In this document: positions 45,993-52,539 of the stretch, piece by piece
Position numbering within the stretch: the stretch's first letter is position 1
Layout of the letters: every line of letters starts with the position of its first letter
Assembly: GCA_945902775.1 (NCBI GenBank)
Contig: CAMDMY010000009.1
Location: forward strand, 1 to 52,539
Direction: 5' to 3'
DNA length: 52,539 nt
Source: Chryseobacterium gleum
GTDB lineage: Bacteria; Bacteroidota; Bacteroidia; Flavobacteriales_D; Crocinitomicaceae
Position numbers and translations under genes: made by a program
Notes under the pieces: generated by a model
What the model was told of the DNA's origin: nothing
Seen by the model: only the letters and a program-made list of their open reading frames with translations
The model's database searches: none

Positions 45993-46019
45993 TTAAGTAA
46001 AGTTAAGTAAAGTTAAGTA
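45993..46019 (-). repeat. Tandem 10-bp repeat upstream of the MmeI-like gene
   Basis: The minus strand reads ACTTAACTTT twice and then ACTTAA (2.7 copies, 10-bp period), 60-86 nt before the restriction-methylation start codon. The helical-turn spacing suits a binding site for a regulator, but no controller gene is adjacent. The rest of 45934-46158 holds only the hairpin at 46086. Confidence 0.6.
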
Positions 46020-46085
46020 TTAATACATTGTTTATTTAACTTAATAAATGTAATTATAAACTCTATTATTTAATAAAATAATAAT

Positions 46086-46123
46086 CCCCGTGAATCTGCG
46101 AAGCAAAGCGGTTCATCACGGGG
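46086..46123. other. Hairpin (CCCCGTG stem)
   Basis: CCCCGTGA (46086-46093) pairs with TCACGGGG (46116-46123), with an inner GCGAAGCAAAGCG palindrome-like part. It lies between the restriction gene and mnmE, downstream of mnmE, and could act as a terminator or be part of a repeat. GCGAAGC/AAAGCG words recur in the repeats near 2375 and 32635. Confidence 0.5.
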
Positions 46124-46158
46124 GTTGTTGTGTCCTCATCGGGTTACCTTGAGAATCA

Positions 46159-46320
46159 CTAGAGTTCTTCCCAGTTTTCAGGAATATTCACTACAATTAT
46201 CCCTCTATCCCTGAGAGCTGAACTTACTTTCTCGAAGTGTGCTCTTGTCCGATTCGATAAATCCCCGACATAAGTAACAATGAGATTATTTTTAAAAGAA
46301 AAAGCATTTTTATACTTTAC
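46159..46320 (-). pseudogene. Orphan 53-codon frame in phase after the mnmE stop
   Basis: Right after the mnmE TAA, the same frame stays open for 53 codons to TAG (46159): VKYKNAFSF, NNLIVTYVGDLSNRTRAHFE, KVSSALRDRGIIVVNIPENW, EEL. There is no start codon before residue 44 (GTG), yet the composition is protein-like. It is either the 3' remnant of another gene fused here by an integration or deletion, or (less likely) a readthrough extension. The family is unrecognised. Confidence 0.5.
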
Positions 46321-47736
46321 TTACTTCCCAATACAAAACCGCGAGAATATATTCCCCAAAATTTCATCACTAGATATATCCCCAGTAATGCTTCCCAACT
46401 GATACATTGCTTGACGAATATCCATGGCCACGAAGTCAGAACTCACATCCGATTCCAATCCATCTTTAGCACTTTGTAAAGAAGCTTCTGTTTTGTTTAG
46501 AGCATCAAAATGACGCACATTGGAAACAATTGTCTCGTTCGCTAAATCGAAATTACCTAGAACTTGCGTTTCCATCCAAGAACGTAATTCATCGATTCCT
46601 TTTCCTTCTTTGGCACTGATCGCTATAAAGGTTGAGGTTGAGATTAAGGTTGAGACAGATTCAGAAATATTTCTTAAATCAGCTTTATTACCAATCAATA
46701 AAAATTTCTTGTCGGGATATTGAGTTTGTAAATCGTTCACCCATTGAGCTGCAGTTTTGGTATCCATCGAAGCGTGACCTTCAGCTTTTGAACCTTCTTC
46801 ACTGTAATCACTCATTACCAAGACGATTTGAGCAGATTTGATTTTATCCAATGAACGTTCAATTCCCATTGCTTCGATTGTTTCTGCTCCTTCACGGATT
46901 CCGGCTGTATCGATTAATCGGAACAAAATTCCGTTGATATTTAGAGTTTCTTCTATGACATCTCTAGTAGTACCTTCGATGTTACTTACGATGGCTCTGT
47001 CTTCTCCTAAAAGCGTATTTAACAATGTGCTTTTTCCTGTATTTGGAGCGCCTACAATTGCAACTGGTACCCCATTTTTTATGGCATTTCCTAATTCGAA
47101 TGATTTCGCTAATCGGCCGATGTAAAGTAGGACATCATTGACCATTTTATTAAGTTGGGTTCTGTCAGCAAATTGCACGTCTTCTTCCCCAAAATCTAAC
47201 TCTAATTCAATTAAACTCGCAAAATTGATTAGTTTTTCGCGGATATCTTTCAATTCATTCGAAAATCCACCGCGCATTTGTTTCATGGCGATGTTGTGTG
47301 CATTCCTCGATTGAGAAGCAATTAAATCGGCTACTGCTTCGGCTTGAGAAAGGTCCATTTTACCATTCATAAACGCACGCATCGTGAATTCTCCTGGCTC
47401 TGCCATTCGACATCCATTGTCTAATAAAAGCTGAATGATTTGTTGTTGAATAAACGGAGAACCGTGGCAACCAATTTCGGCTATTTCTTCGCCTGTAAAA
47501 CTTTTTCCTTTCGAAAAAATAGTAATCAAAACTTCATCAATGATTTCACCTAACTTGTTTTTAATGGTTGCAAAATGTGCTGTATGCGATTCTTTTCCAA
47601 CTAAATTTTTCGATGAAATTTTTGAAACGATTGATAATGCTTCATTTCCTGAAATACGAATCAACCCGATTGCCCCTACTCCATTAGCAGTTGAAAGCGC
47701 ACAAATTGTATCGTTGTTTTGTCCTACGTTTATCAT
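46321..47736 (-). CDS. mnmE: tRNA modification GTPase MnmE
   Basis: A 471-aa GTPase that, with MnmG, installs the 5-carboxymethylaminomethyl group on U34 of tRNAs. The N-terminal formyl-THF-binding domain covers about 8-125 (GVGAIGLIRISG; AEPGEFTMRAFMNGK). The G domain has G1 GAPNTGKS (229-236), G3 DTAG (276-279) and G4 NKAD (350-353), with SAK at 374-376. The C-terminus FCIGK carries the catalytic cysteine. Between G4 and G5 there is an extra SVSTLISTST (360-369) encoded by a copy of a dispersed intergenic repeat. The start is the ATG 4 nt after a TAATTTTG box. Confidence 0.96.
   Translation of the reverse strand: MINVGQNNDTICALSTANGVGAIGLIRISGNEALSIVSKISSKNLVGKESHTAHFATIKNKLGEIIDEVLITIFSKGKSFTGEEIAEIGCHGSPFIQQQIIQLLLDNGCRMAEPGEFTMRAFMNGKMDLSQAEAVADLIASQSRNAHNIAMKQMRGGFSNELKDIREKLINFASLIELELDFGEEDVQFADRTQLNKMVNDVLLYIGRLAKSFELGNAIKNGVPVAIVGAPNTGKSTLLNTLLGEDRAIVSNIEGTTRDVIEETLNINGILFRLIDTAGIREGAETIEAMGIERSLDKIKSAQIVLVMSDYSEEGSKAEGHASMDTKTAAQWVNDLQTQYPDKKFLLIGNKADLRNISESVSTLISTSTFIAISAKEGKGIDELRSWMETQVLGNFDLANETIVSNVRHFDALNKTEASLQSAKDGLESDVSSDFVAMDIRQAMYQLGSITGDISSDEILGNIFSRFCIGK
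46628..46656 (-). repeat. GAGGTTGAGATT-type repeat inside mnmE
   Basis: The plus strand reads AGGTTGAGGTTGAGATTAAGG followed by TTGAGAC, sharing GAGGTTGAGATT and AGGTTGAG words with the fbp-mfd intergenic hairpin (14698-14752). It is in frame within mnmE and encodes residues 360-370. Confidence 0.75.
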
Positions 47737-47740
47737 GTTA

Positions 47741-47748
47741 CAAAATTA
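47741..47748 (-). promoter_or_regulatory. Putative -7 box of mnmE, 4 nt before the ATG
   Basis: The minus strand reads TAATTTTG, then TAAC, then ATG (47736). No -33 TTTG at the normal spacing. The arrangement matches glyS and hemW. Confidence 0.45.
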
Positions 47749-47853
47749 GAAATTATCTAATGGTAAGCTGCTACTTTATCTCAAAAGTTAACAAAGGAAG
47801 CAACATTGAAGATACAGATTGAATTTATTCGATGTGACTAGATGCAATATTAA

Positions 47854-48114
47854 TTCGGCCGTTCCGCTGGAACTTTTATGAATTGGTTTTATTATGCGGA
47901 ATGAACCGTTGTTCATCCCTATAAGATCGGCCGTTCCGCTGGAACTTGAATACATTATAAAGTTTATGAAATCATTAGGGAAATATAACATTTAATGCAT
48001 TTATAATCAATATATTAAATAACCAAGTTCCTTCGGAACGACCGAACTTGTAACAATGGATAAAAACCATTGACTAGCAGACAAACATAATCAAGTTCCT
48101 TCGGAACGGCCGAA
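47854..48114. repeat. Four copies of a 22-bp repeat in inverted pairs
   Basis: TCGGCCGTTCCGCTGGAACTT occurs at 47854-47875 and 47927-47947. Its reverse-complement form AAGTTCCTTCGGAACG(G/A)CCGAA occurs at 48025-48046 and 48093-48114. The minus-oriented copies are each followed by CAATGGATAAAA(A/T)CCATTG. The two pairs can fold against each other. It resembles dispersed intergenic elements known in Bacteroidota. The rest of 47737-48256 (520 bases between divergent mnmE and the peptidase gene) holds no gene. Confidence 0.75.
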
Positions 48115-48225
48115 TTTGTACCAATGGATAAAATCCATTGCCAATGCCATTACCTTTAGCCATTGCCATTCATCTAATACATCGACCGATGAACCGAAAA
48201 TAAATCGGAATAAAAATACATTTGC

Positions 48226-48233
48226 TATATTTG
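48226..48233 (+). promoter_or_regulatory. Putative -7 box (TATATTTG) of the peptidase gene
   Basis: It matches TANNTTTG, 23 nt before the ATG at 48257. Confidence 0.5.
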
Positions 48234-48256
48234 ATGAAAATAAAACTTTATAAGTA

Positions 48257-49471
48257 ATGAAAAAAATTATACTTAAATTCATTTTTGTAGGATTTTCTAC
48301 GTTGATTTTTGCTCAAGAAACTGCAACTACTTCAACGAACTCTGAAAACAGTAAATACAAATTCACGAAGGTTGCGCATTTAGATGCAACGCCTGTTTTA
48401 AGTCAAGGAAACACTGGAACTTGTTGGAGTTTTTCTTCTTTGTCTTTTATCGAGTCTGAATTGATTCGTAAAGGAAATAAGAATCCCGCTATTTTATCTC
48501 AAATGTATATTTCTCGTAAAGCTTACGAATCAAAAGCTGAGAAATACATCCGTTTAGATGGAAAAGGTAATTTTTCTGAAGGTGGAGCTTTTCACGATAT
48601 TCCTTATGTAATTGAAAAATACGGTATCGTTCCTCAATCTGTTTACACAGGATTACAACCTGGACAAGAAGAACATGATCATTCTGAAATGTTCAGTGTT
48701 TTAAATGGAGCTGTAGGTGGTTTATTAAATTATATGAAAGAAATGGGTTCTAGAGGAATTTCAACTTCTTGGAAACCTGCTTTAAATGGTGTTTTAGATG
48801 CTTACTTCGGAAAAGACATCAAAGAATTCGAATTGAATGGTAAAAAATTTACTCCGAAATCATATGCTGCTTCATTAGGATTAAACATGAGCGATTACGT
48901 TTCTGTGACTTCATTCAATAATTCTCCGTACAACCAAAAATATGTAATCGAAGTTCCTGATAACTGGATTTGGAAAGAAAGCTACAATGTAGAATTAAAC
49001 GATTTAGTTGAAATTACAGCAAATGCTTTACAAACTGGTTACACGGTTGCTTGGGGAGCTGACGTAACAGAAAAAGGATTCAGTTACAACGAAGGAATTG
49101 CAATTGTTCCTGAAGATCCTTCAACGATTCAAGTAAAAGGGAAAAACAATAAAAATTTCTCAGATGCTGGAGCTGAAAAGAAATCAAATGCATTTTTAGA
49201 GCCAGTTAAAGAATTAGTTATTACTCCTGAGGTACGTCAAGCAGCTTACGATAACAAAACAACGACTGATGATCACGGTATGCACATTGTTGGTTTGTAC
49301 AAAGATCAAAATGGAGCGCGTTATTTCTTAGTGAAAAATTCATGGGGAACAGATAATTACCCGAAAGGTTATTTCTATGTTTCTGAAAATTATTTCAGAT
49401 ATAAAACAATGAATATTTTACTTCACAAAGATGGTATTCAATCTTCTGTTAAAAAGAAAATAGGGTTGTAA
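48257..49471 (+). CDS. Secreted C1-family cysteine peptidase (bleomycin hydrolase-like)
   Basis: A 404-aa exported papain-fold peptidase. The signal peptide is about 1-20 (ending FAQE). The oxyanion Q50 and catalytic C56 lie in SQGNTGTCWSFSS, the catalytic H343 in DDHGMHIVGLYK and N361 in VKNSWGTDN. The long middle insertion and overall length fit the C1B (bleomycin hydrolase/PepC) branch rather than plain papain. A propeptide-like segment is short. Likely a periplasmic or secreted aminopeptidase or endopeptidase. It ends in a strong terminator. Confidence 0.9.
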   Translation: MKKIILKFIFVGFSTLIFAQETATTSTNSENSKYKFTKVAHLDATPVLSQGNTGTCWSFSSLSFIESELIRKGNKNPAILSQMYISRKAYESKAEKYIRLDGKGNFSEGGAFHDIPYVIEKYGIVPQSVYTGLQPGQEEHDHSEMFSVLNGAVGGLLNYMKEMGSRGISTSWKPALNGVLDAYFGKDIKEFELNGKKFTPKSYAASLGLNMSDYVSVTSFNNSPYNQKYVIEVPDNWIWKESYNVELNDLVEITANALQTGYTVAWGADVTEKGFSYNEGIAIVPEDPSTIQVKGKNNKNFSDAGAEKKSNAFLEPVKELVITPEVRQAAYDNKTTTDDHGMHIVGLYKDQNGARYFLVKNSWGTDNYPKGYFYVSENYFRYKTMNILLHKDGIQSSVKKKIGL

Positions 49472-49493
49472 GATTTACAAACTAAGTTTATTG

Positions 49494-49528
49494 AAAGCCT
49501 CTCAGATTTTATTTGAGAGGCTTTTTTT
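49494..49528 (+). terminator. Terminator after the C1 peptidase gene
   Basis: An 11-bp perfect stem (49494-49504 with 49514-49524; AAAGCCTCTCA arm), a 9-nt loop and a run of Ts. Confidence 0.88.
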
Positions 49529-49536
49529 TGGGGACA

Positions 49537-49570
49537 TCAATAGGATAGAGTTTAAACTCTATCCTATTGA
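49537..49570. repeat. 34-bp perfect palindrome (downstream of DUF2891)
   Basis: Perfect two-fold symmetry around GTTTAAAC: arms 49537-49553 (TCAATAGGATAGAGTTT) and 49554-49570, with no loop. The core AGGATAG(A/G)GTTTAAAC recurs in the 52-bp palindrome at 50784-50835. It lies 10 nt after the DUF2891 stop (minus strand). Confidence 0.9.
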
Positions 49571-49580
49571 ATATAAAATC

Positions 49581-50690
49581 TCAATCCGCTAAAACCTGAA
49601 CATTCTCTCTAGCCAATAAAGCAGTCAATGCAAATGTCGCTAACCAATGTTCTCCCATATAATCACCATCAACAATGGACGGTAAAGAATAAGCCAAATG
49701 TTTATCTGCAAGTTTAATTAAATGATTATAACGGGCGTCGTAATTTCCTAAATTATACAAACACCACGCACGACTGAAATTCAATCCATCTAAATGCACC
49801 AATTTACCATCCGAACGATCGCTTACAACACCAACTTCCCAATCAAAATTAGGGTTCAACATTTCGGGTAGAAACTTTTCGAACCATAAAATAAATTCAC
49901 TTTTAGGTAAAACTCGGCGCATCAAATCAACTTCTTCCATCGATGGAGAAAGAAAATCATATCCATTTGGTTCGTAAGCTAAAGGTGAATGAACATCTTT
50001 TAAATAAAATTCTTTCGAACGTTTCGTAATACTTTTTTTGAATATATCATTTTTGGTGAATACAGCATAATCATAGGCCATCGTTAAGCCAAATGAAAGA
50101 TTGATATGGTCACCTGTTCTAATTGGATAATGTAATTTTGGTAAAAACTCAATGTACTTTTCTACTAAATAATCCGCTAAAGGTTGTAGATTTTTCGCCA
50201 TTACTTTAGCGTCTTTATCTTCCCACGAAAGTAATTCTTGATGTAATTTTAAAATCCAAGCCCATCCGTATGTTCTTTCAAATGAACCATTTAACTTTGT
50301 CTTGAAAAAGGCTGTTTCTGTCAAAATATTCTCTTTCGTTAATTGTTGGTTCAATCGTTGGCGAATCAATTTATTATTTTTCAAATGGGGAAATTGTTTC
50401 AATAAACGAACCATTAACCAATGTCCGTGAACGGATGAATGCCAATCAAAACAACCATAAAATGCTGGATGCAATGCTTTTGGTGAATGTAAATCAGCAC
50501 TATCATTTAAAACCTGACCCAATTTATTTGGATATTCTTGCTGAATACATTTCAAAGGCAAACTAGATAATCTTTCTGCTTGAGCGAGGGTCAAAGTAAG
50601 ATTTTGCTTCGACGTTTTCTGTTTATCTAATTGATTTACTTTGGTAGTACAAGCCACCAAAAAGAAAAGAGGGAAAATGTATTTAAACAT
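49581..50690 (-). CDS. DUF2891 lipoprotein
   Basis: A 369-aa lipoprotein with signal and lipobox FFLVAC (C14). DUF2891 elements are HPAFYGCFDWHSSVHGHWLMVRLL, FERTYGWAWILKLHQELLSWED, LHYPIRTGDHINLSFGLTMAYDYA, YEPNGYDFLSPSMEEVDLMRRVL and the C-terminal GDYMGEHWLATFALTAL. It is predicted to be an alpha/alpha-barrel (glycosidase-like) fold, but no enzyme activity is established. It lies between two related perfect palindromes and is a single-gene unit. Confidence 0.85.
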   Translation of the reverse strand: MFKYIFPLFFLVACTTKVNQLDKQKTSKQNLTLTLAQAERLSSLPLKCIQQEYPNKLGQVLNDSADLHSPKALHPAFYGCFDWHSSVHGHWLMVRLLKQFPHLKNNKLIRQRLNQQLTKENILTETAFFKTKLNGSFERTYGWAWILKLHQELLSWEDKDAKVMAKNLQPLADYLVEKYIEFLPKLHYPIRTGDHINLSFGLTMAYDYAVFTKNDIFKKSITKRSKEFYLKDVHSPLAYEPNGYDFLSPSMEEVDLMRRVLPKSEFILWFEKFLPEMLNPNFDWEVGVVSDRSDGKLVHLDGLNFSRAWCLYNLGNYDARYNHLIKLADKHLAYSLPSIVDGDYMGEHWLATFALTALLARENVQVLAD

Positions 50691-50751
50691 TGGATGTAGT
50701 TATAGTATAAAAATAAAATGCGAATATAATCTAAATGTGTGAATTGGTTGT

Positions 50752-50787
50752 TTGTTCGGTTTGTTCGGTTTGTTCGGTTTGTTCGGT
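50752..50787 (+). repeat. Four tandem copies of TTGTTCGGT
   Basis: Four 9-bp units, 50752-50787, run into the left arm of the 52-bp palindrome. The 9-bp period keeps a reading frame open on both strands but gives only a Val-Cys-Ser or Asn-Arg-Thr repeat; no gene is supported. Confidence 0.9.
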
Positions 50788-50835
50788 TTTGAATCATAGG
50801 ATAGGGTTTAAACCCTATCCTATGATTCAAAACCG
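50784..50835. repeat. 52-bp perfect palindrome (upstream of DUF2891)
   Basis: 26-bp arms with no loop, centred at 50809/50810 on GTTTAAAC. The inner part ATAGGATAGGGTTTAAACCC shares its design with the 34-bp palindrome at 49537. Neither is a normal terminator (no T run and no loop). The rest of 50691-50954 holds this, the 9-bp repeats, and the toxin-antitoxin promoter. Confidence 0.92.
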
Positions 50836-50902
50836 CATTTCAAACCAAAACATAAATCAAAATCAACAAAACATTAATTATCTATTTATTACTAGATTTC
50901 CT

Positions 50903-50934
50903 TTTGGAAAATCTATTCAAATTTTATATATTTG
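50903..50934 (+). promoter_or_regulatory. Promoter of the toxin-antitoxin operon
   Basis: TTTG (50903-50906), a 20-nt spacer and TATATTTG (50927-50934), near the TTTG-N19-TANNTTTG consensus, 20 nt before the ATG at 50955. Confidence 0.65.
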
Positions 50935-50954
50935 TTTAATACAAAACAGGGGCC

Positions 50955-51170
50955 ATGCAACAATTACTTCTAAATATTTCAGATTCAAGTAAAGTTAATC
51001 AACTTATGAATTTGTTGAGTACCCTTAATTATGTTAAGGTTGAAACGTATATTGAGGAAAACATTGTTGTTTCTGAGGCTGAAAAAAAGCTGATGATGGA
51101 ACGTGTTAACAATGCTAAAGCTGAAGATTTTAATAACTGGGATGACTTTATTGATACTTTTAAAGTATAA
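50955..51170 (+). CDS. Antitoxin-like protein of a ParE/RelE pair
   Basis: A 71-aa protein. Its N-terminal half (LLLNISDSSKVNQLMNLLSTLNYVKVETYI) looks like a small DNA-binding or dimerisation fold, and its C-terminal tail SEAEKKLMMERVNNAKAEDFNNWDDFID is acidic, as in antitoxins that wrap a toxin. It sits 5 nt before the toxin gene. The antitoxin family is not one I can name; the call rests on the operon and size. Confidence 0.72.
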   Translation: MQQLLLNISDSSKVNQLMNLLSTLNYVKVETYIEENIVVSEAEKKLMMERVNNAKAEDFNNWDDFIDTFKV

Positions 51171-51175
51171 AATCA

Positions 51176-51478
51176 ATGAAGAAATTTAAGGTTTTAATTC
51201 TTCCTCAAGCACAAGATGACTTTCGAGATGCTGTAAAATACTATAAAGAAATAGACGAAAAATTAGGAAAAAGATTCGTTAAAATCACCAAATCTACAGT
51301 CAATGATTTGAAGAAAACAGCAATGTATCAAATCAAATACGAACAAATGAGACTTCGTATAATTCATAAATTCCCATACACAATTCATTACATTGTAAAT
51401 GAAGAAGAAAAAACCATTCATATTTATGGGATTAGATACGCTCCATTAAACCCCGAAACCTGGCCTCGTTCTGATTAG
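51176..51478 (+). CDS. RelE/ParE-family toxin
   Basis: A 100-aa basic protein with the ParE/RelE fold pattern: VLILPQAQDDFRDAVKYYKEIDEKLGKRF, then MRLRIIHKFPYTIHYIVNEEEKTIHIYGIRYAPLNPETW. The C-terminal IYGIRYAPLNPETW is common in ParE-like members. It is complete. RelE-type toxins cut mRNA at the ribosome, while ParE-type inhibit gyrase; the sequence does not decide between them. Confidence 0.88.
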   Translation: MKKFKVLILPQAQDDFRDAVKYYKEIDEKLGKRFVKITKSTVNDLKKTAMYQIKYEQMRLRIIHKFPYTIHYIVNEEEKTIHIYGIRYAPLNPETWPRSD

Positions 51479-51550
51479 TTTAATCTAGTAGAACAAATCT
51501 AGAAGTTTGGAAAAAGGAAACAATGAAAGATAATTTTTGTGTTAAAAATC

Positions 51551-52501
51551 CTAAAATTTAACCTCTTGCAATAAAAAACTTGACGATTTTGGTGCTGTTG
51601 GATTAAACAACTCATCTAATTTTGCATTCAACACATAATATTTATCGCCTACGATTGTTCCTGTTGTAGGAAATGAATTTTCACTTTTTACCGTTTTTAC
51701 AATCGTTGACTTCGCCCAATTATCTTGACTTTTAACTTGGTAGATTTCTTTTTTAGCATTTGAAATAACGATTAATTCATTCGCTATTTTGTTATATATC
51801 AATCCATCAGCTCCTGGGAAAACAGCTCCATTTATTTTTTGAATATCAACTGGATTTTTAGTTGAAACTTTGAACAATTCACCTGAATTCGATTTCGCAA
51901 CAATTAGATAACCATCGGGATGTAAAACAATTCCATTTAAATTAAATCCTTCACCTTTCCATAATTCAGAAGTTGAAAAAACAGAAGTTGTTCCATCTAA
52001 CGCAATCTTATAGATAAATGGAGAAAAACTATTGGTAATATATACATTACCAAGATGATCATGTGCTATGTCATTCGCGAAATTGAAACCTTTAGGATTC
52101 AATGCTCCTAAATCTTTAGAGAAAACTTTCTTTCCTGTTTTTGTATCATAAGCAATTAATTTGGCCAATTTACGTTGTGTTTCAGGTAAAGTTTTTACAG
52201 AAACTCCCGGATCAGAAACACATACATACAGTGTATTCGTTTTATCATTCAATGAAAGTCCAATCGCTGAAACAAGTTCCGGTGAATTCACAAATTCAGT
52301 ATACACTCCTTGTTTATCAACTTTACCAATTTTCCCATAATGCAATGAACTAACAAAAAACACTTCCTGACTTTCACTGTAAGCTACTCCTTCAGGATAC
52401 AATTCTGTTGAAGTAAATTGAATATTTTGAGCGAAAGAAAAAACACTTGAAATCAATGTTATACTACTTAAAATGGCAATTCGTTTAATAGAATGAAACA
52501 T
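51551..52501 (-). CDS. Secreted beta-propeller protein (SMP-30/NHL-like)
   Basis: A protein of about 316 aa with a signal peptide (ending SVFSFAQ) and a six-bladed propeller pattern: PEGVAYSESQEVFFVSS, LNDKTNTLYVCVSDPG, FANDIAHDHLGNVYITNSFSPFIYKI, LNGIVLHPDGYLIVAKSNSGELFKV and DGLIYNKIANELIVIS. It resembles the SMP-30/gluconolactonase-like group, but the metal ligands cannot be assigned with confidence. The frame is open to an ATG at 52522 (seven more residues, hydrophobic); the ATG at 52501 (MFHSIKRIAIL) gives a standard signal peptide and is preferred. Confidence 0.75.
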   Translation of the reverse strand: MFHSIKRIAILSSITLISSVFSFAQNIQFTSTELYPEGVAYSESQEVFFVSSLHYGKIGKVDKQGVYTEFVNSPELVSAIGLSLNDKTNTLYVCVSDPGVSVKTLPETQRKLAKLIAYDTKTGKKVFSKDLGALNPKGFNFANDIAHDHLGNVYITNSFSPFIYKIALDGTTSVFSTSELWKGEGFNLNGIVLHPDGYLIVAKSNSGELFKVSTKNPVDIQKINGAVFPGADGLIYNKIANELIVISNAKKEIYQVKSQDNWAKSTIVKTVKSENSFPTTGTIVGDKYYVLNAKLDELFNPTAPKSSSFLLQEVKF

Positions 52502-52539
52502 AAATGAAAAAATATAAAACAATTAAAAGTAAAGATAAT

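Noticed and set aside
50735-50992. Reading frames over the TTGTTCGGT repeats on both strands
   Set aside because: They exist only because a 9-bp period keeps frames open and cross the palindrome; composition is not protein-like.

Overview
The window is AT-rich bacterial DNA of the Bacteroidota, most likely order Flavobacteriales and perhaps near Crocinitomicaceae/Fluviicola. The lineage is inferred from several things: a type IX secretion (T9SS) C-terminal sorting domain, a PorW/SprE-type lipoprotein, DUF4271 next to HemD, a split ATP synthase locus without beta and epsilon genes, TANNTTTG promoter boxes, weak Shine-Dalgarno signals, and intergenic repeats of Bacteroidota type. No rRNA, tRNA, CRISPR array or transposase gene was seen.

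Layout. 1-12 kb is mostly core: an OmpR-type regulator (cut by the window edge) with its histidine kinase, glutaryl-CoA dehydrogenase, DUF4271-hemD, a secreted T9SS Omp28-like protein, hemW, asd, a SUFU-domain protein, DUF2911 and DUF6495-like proteins. 12-19.6 kb holds a DUF4143-type AAA ATPase behind three 32-bp-spaced inverted repeats, then fbp, mfd, a decayed gene and a self-inhibited-type Fic protein. 19.7-23 kb has a LytS/LytTR two-component pair, a DUF4412/GLPGLI-like secreted protein and an alpha/beta hydrolase. 23-32.6 kb is the ATP synthase region: atpBEFHAG on the minus strand from a consensus TTTG-N19-TATCTTTG promoter, with yebC, porW, atpZ and an AtpI-like gene divergent on the plus strand. 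32.7-40.5 kb has glyS, a stand-alone receiver, a small-ORF/nucleotidyltransferase pair, and a 1026-aa TPR protein translationally overlapping a beta-barrel outer-membrane protein.

40.5-51.5 kb is the most accessory part. It holds a 2OG-Fe(II) oxygenase, a RhuM-family protein, two convergent small secreted ORFs, unusual hairpins, a frameshifted MmeI-like (type IIG/IIL) restriction-methylation gene, a short orphan reading frame running in phase after the mnmE stop, and mnmE itself. Beyond mnmE lie inverted clusters of a 22-bp repeat, a secreted C1-family peptidase, a DUF2891 lipoprotein bracketed by two related perfect palindromes, and a ParE/RelE-type toxin-antitoxin pair. The last gene is a secreted beta-propeller protein.

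The most unusual signals are these: (i) a dispersed intergenic repeat (GAGGTTGAGATT-like) that also lies in frame inside mnmE; (ii) the iterated operator-like array before the AAA ATPase; (iii) the paired perfect palindromes around DUF2891; (iv) the broken MmeI-like gene next to the mnmE 3' end, where a degenerate att-like match suggests an old integration; and (v) three genes whose -7 box lies only 4-5 nt before the ATG, suggesting leaderless transcripts. No complete, clearly new system is proven by sequence alone.
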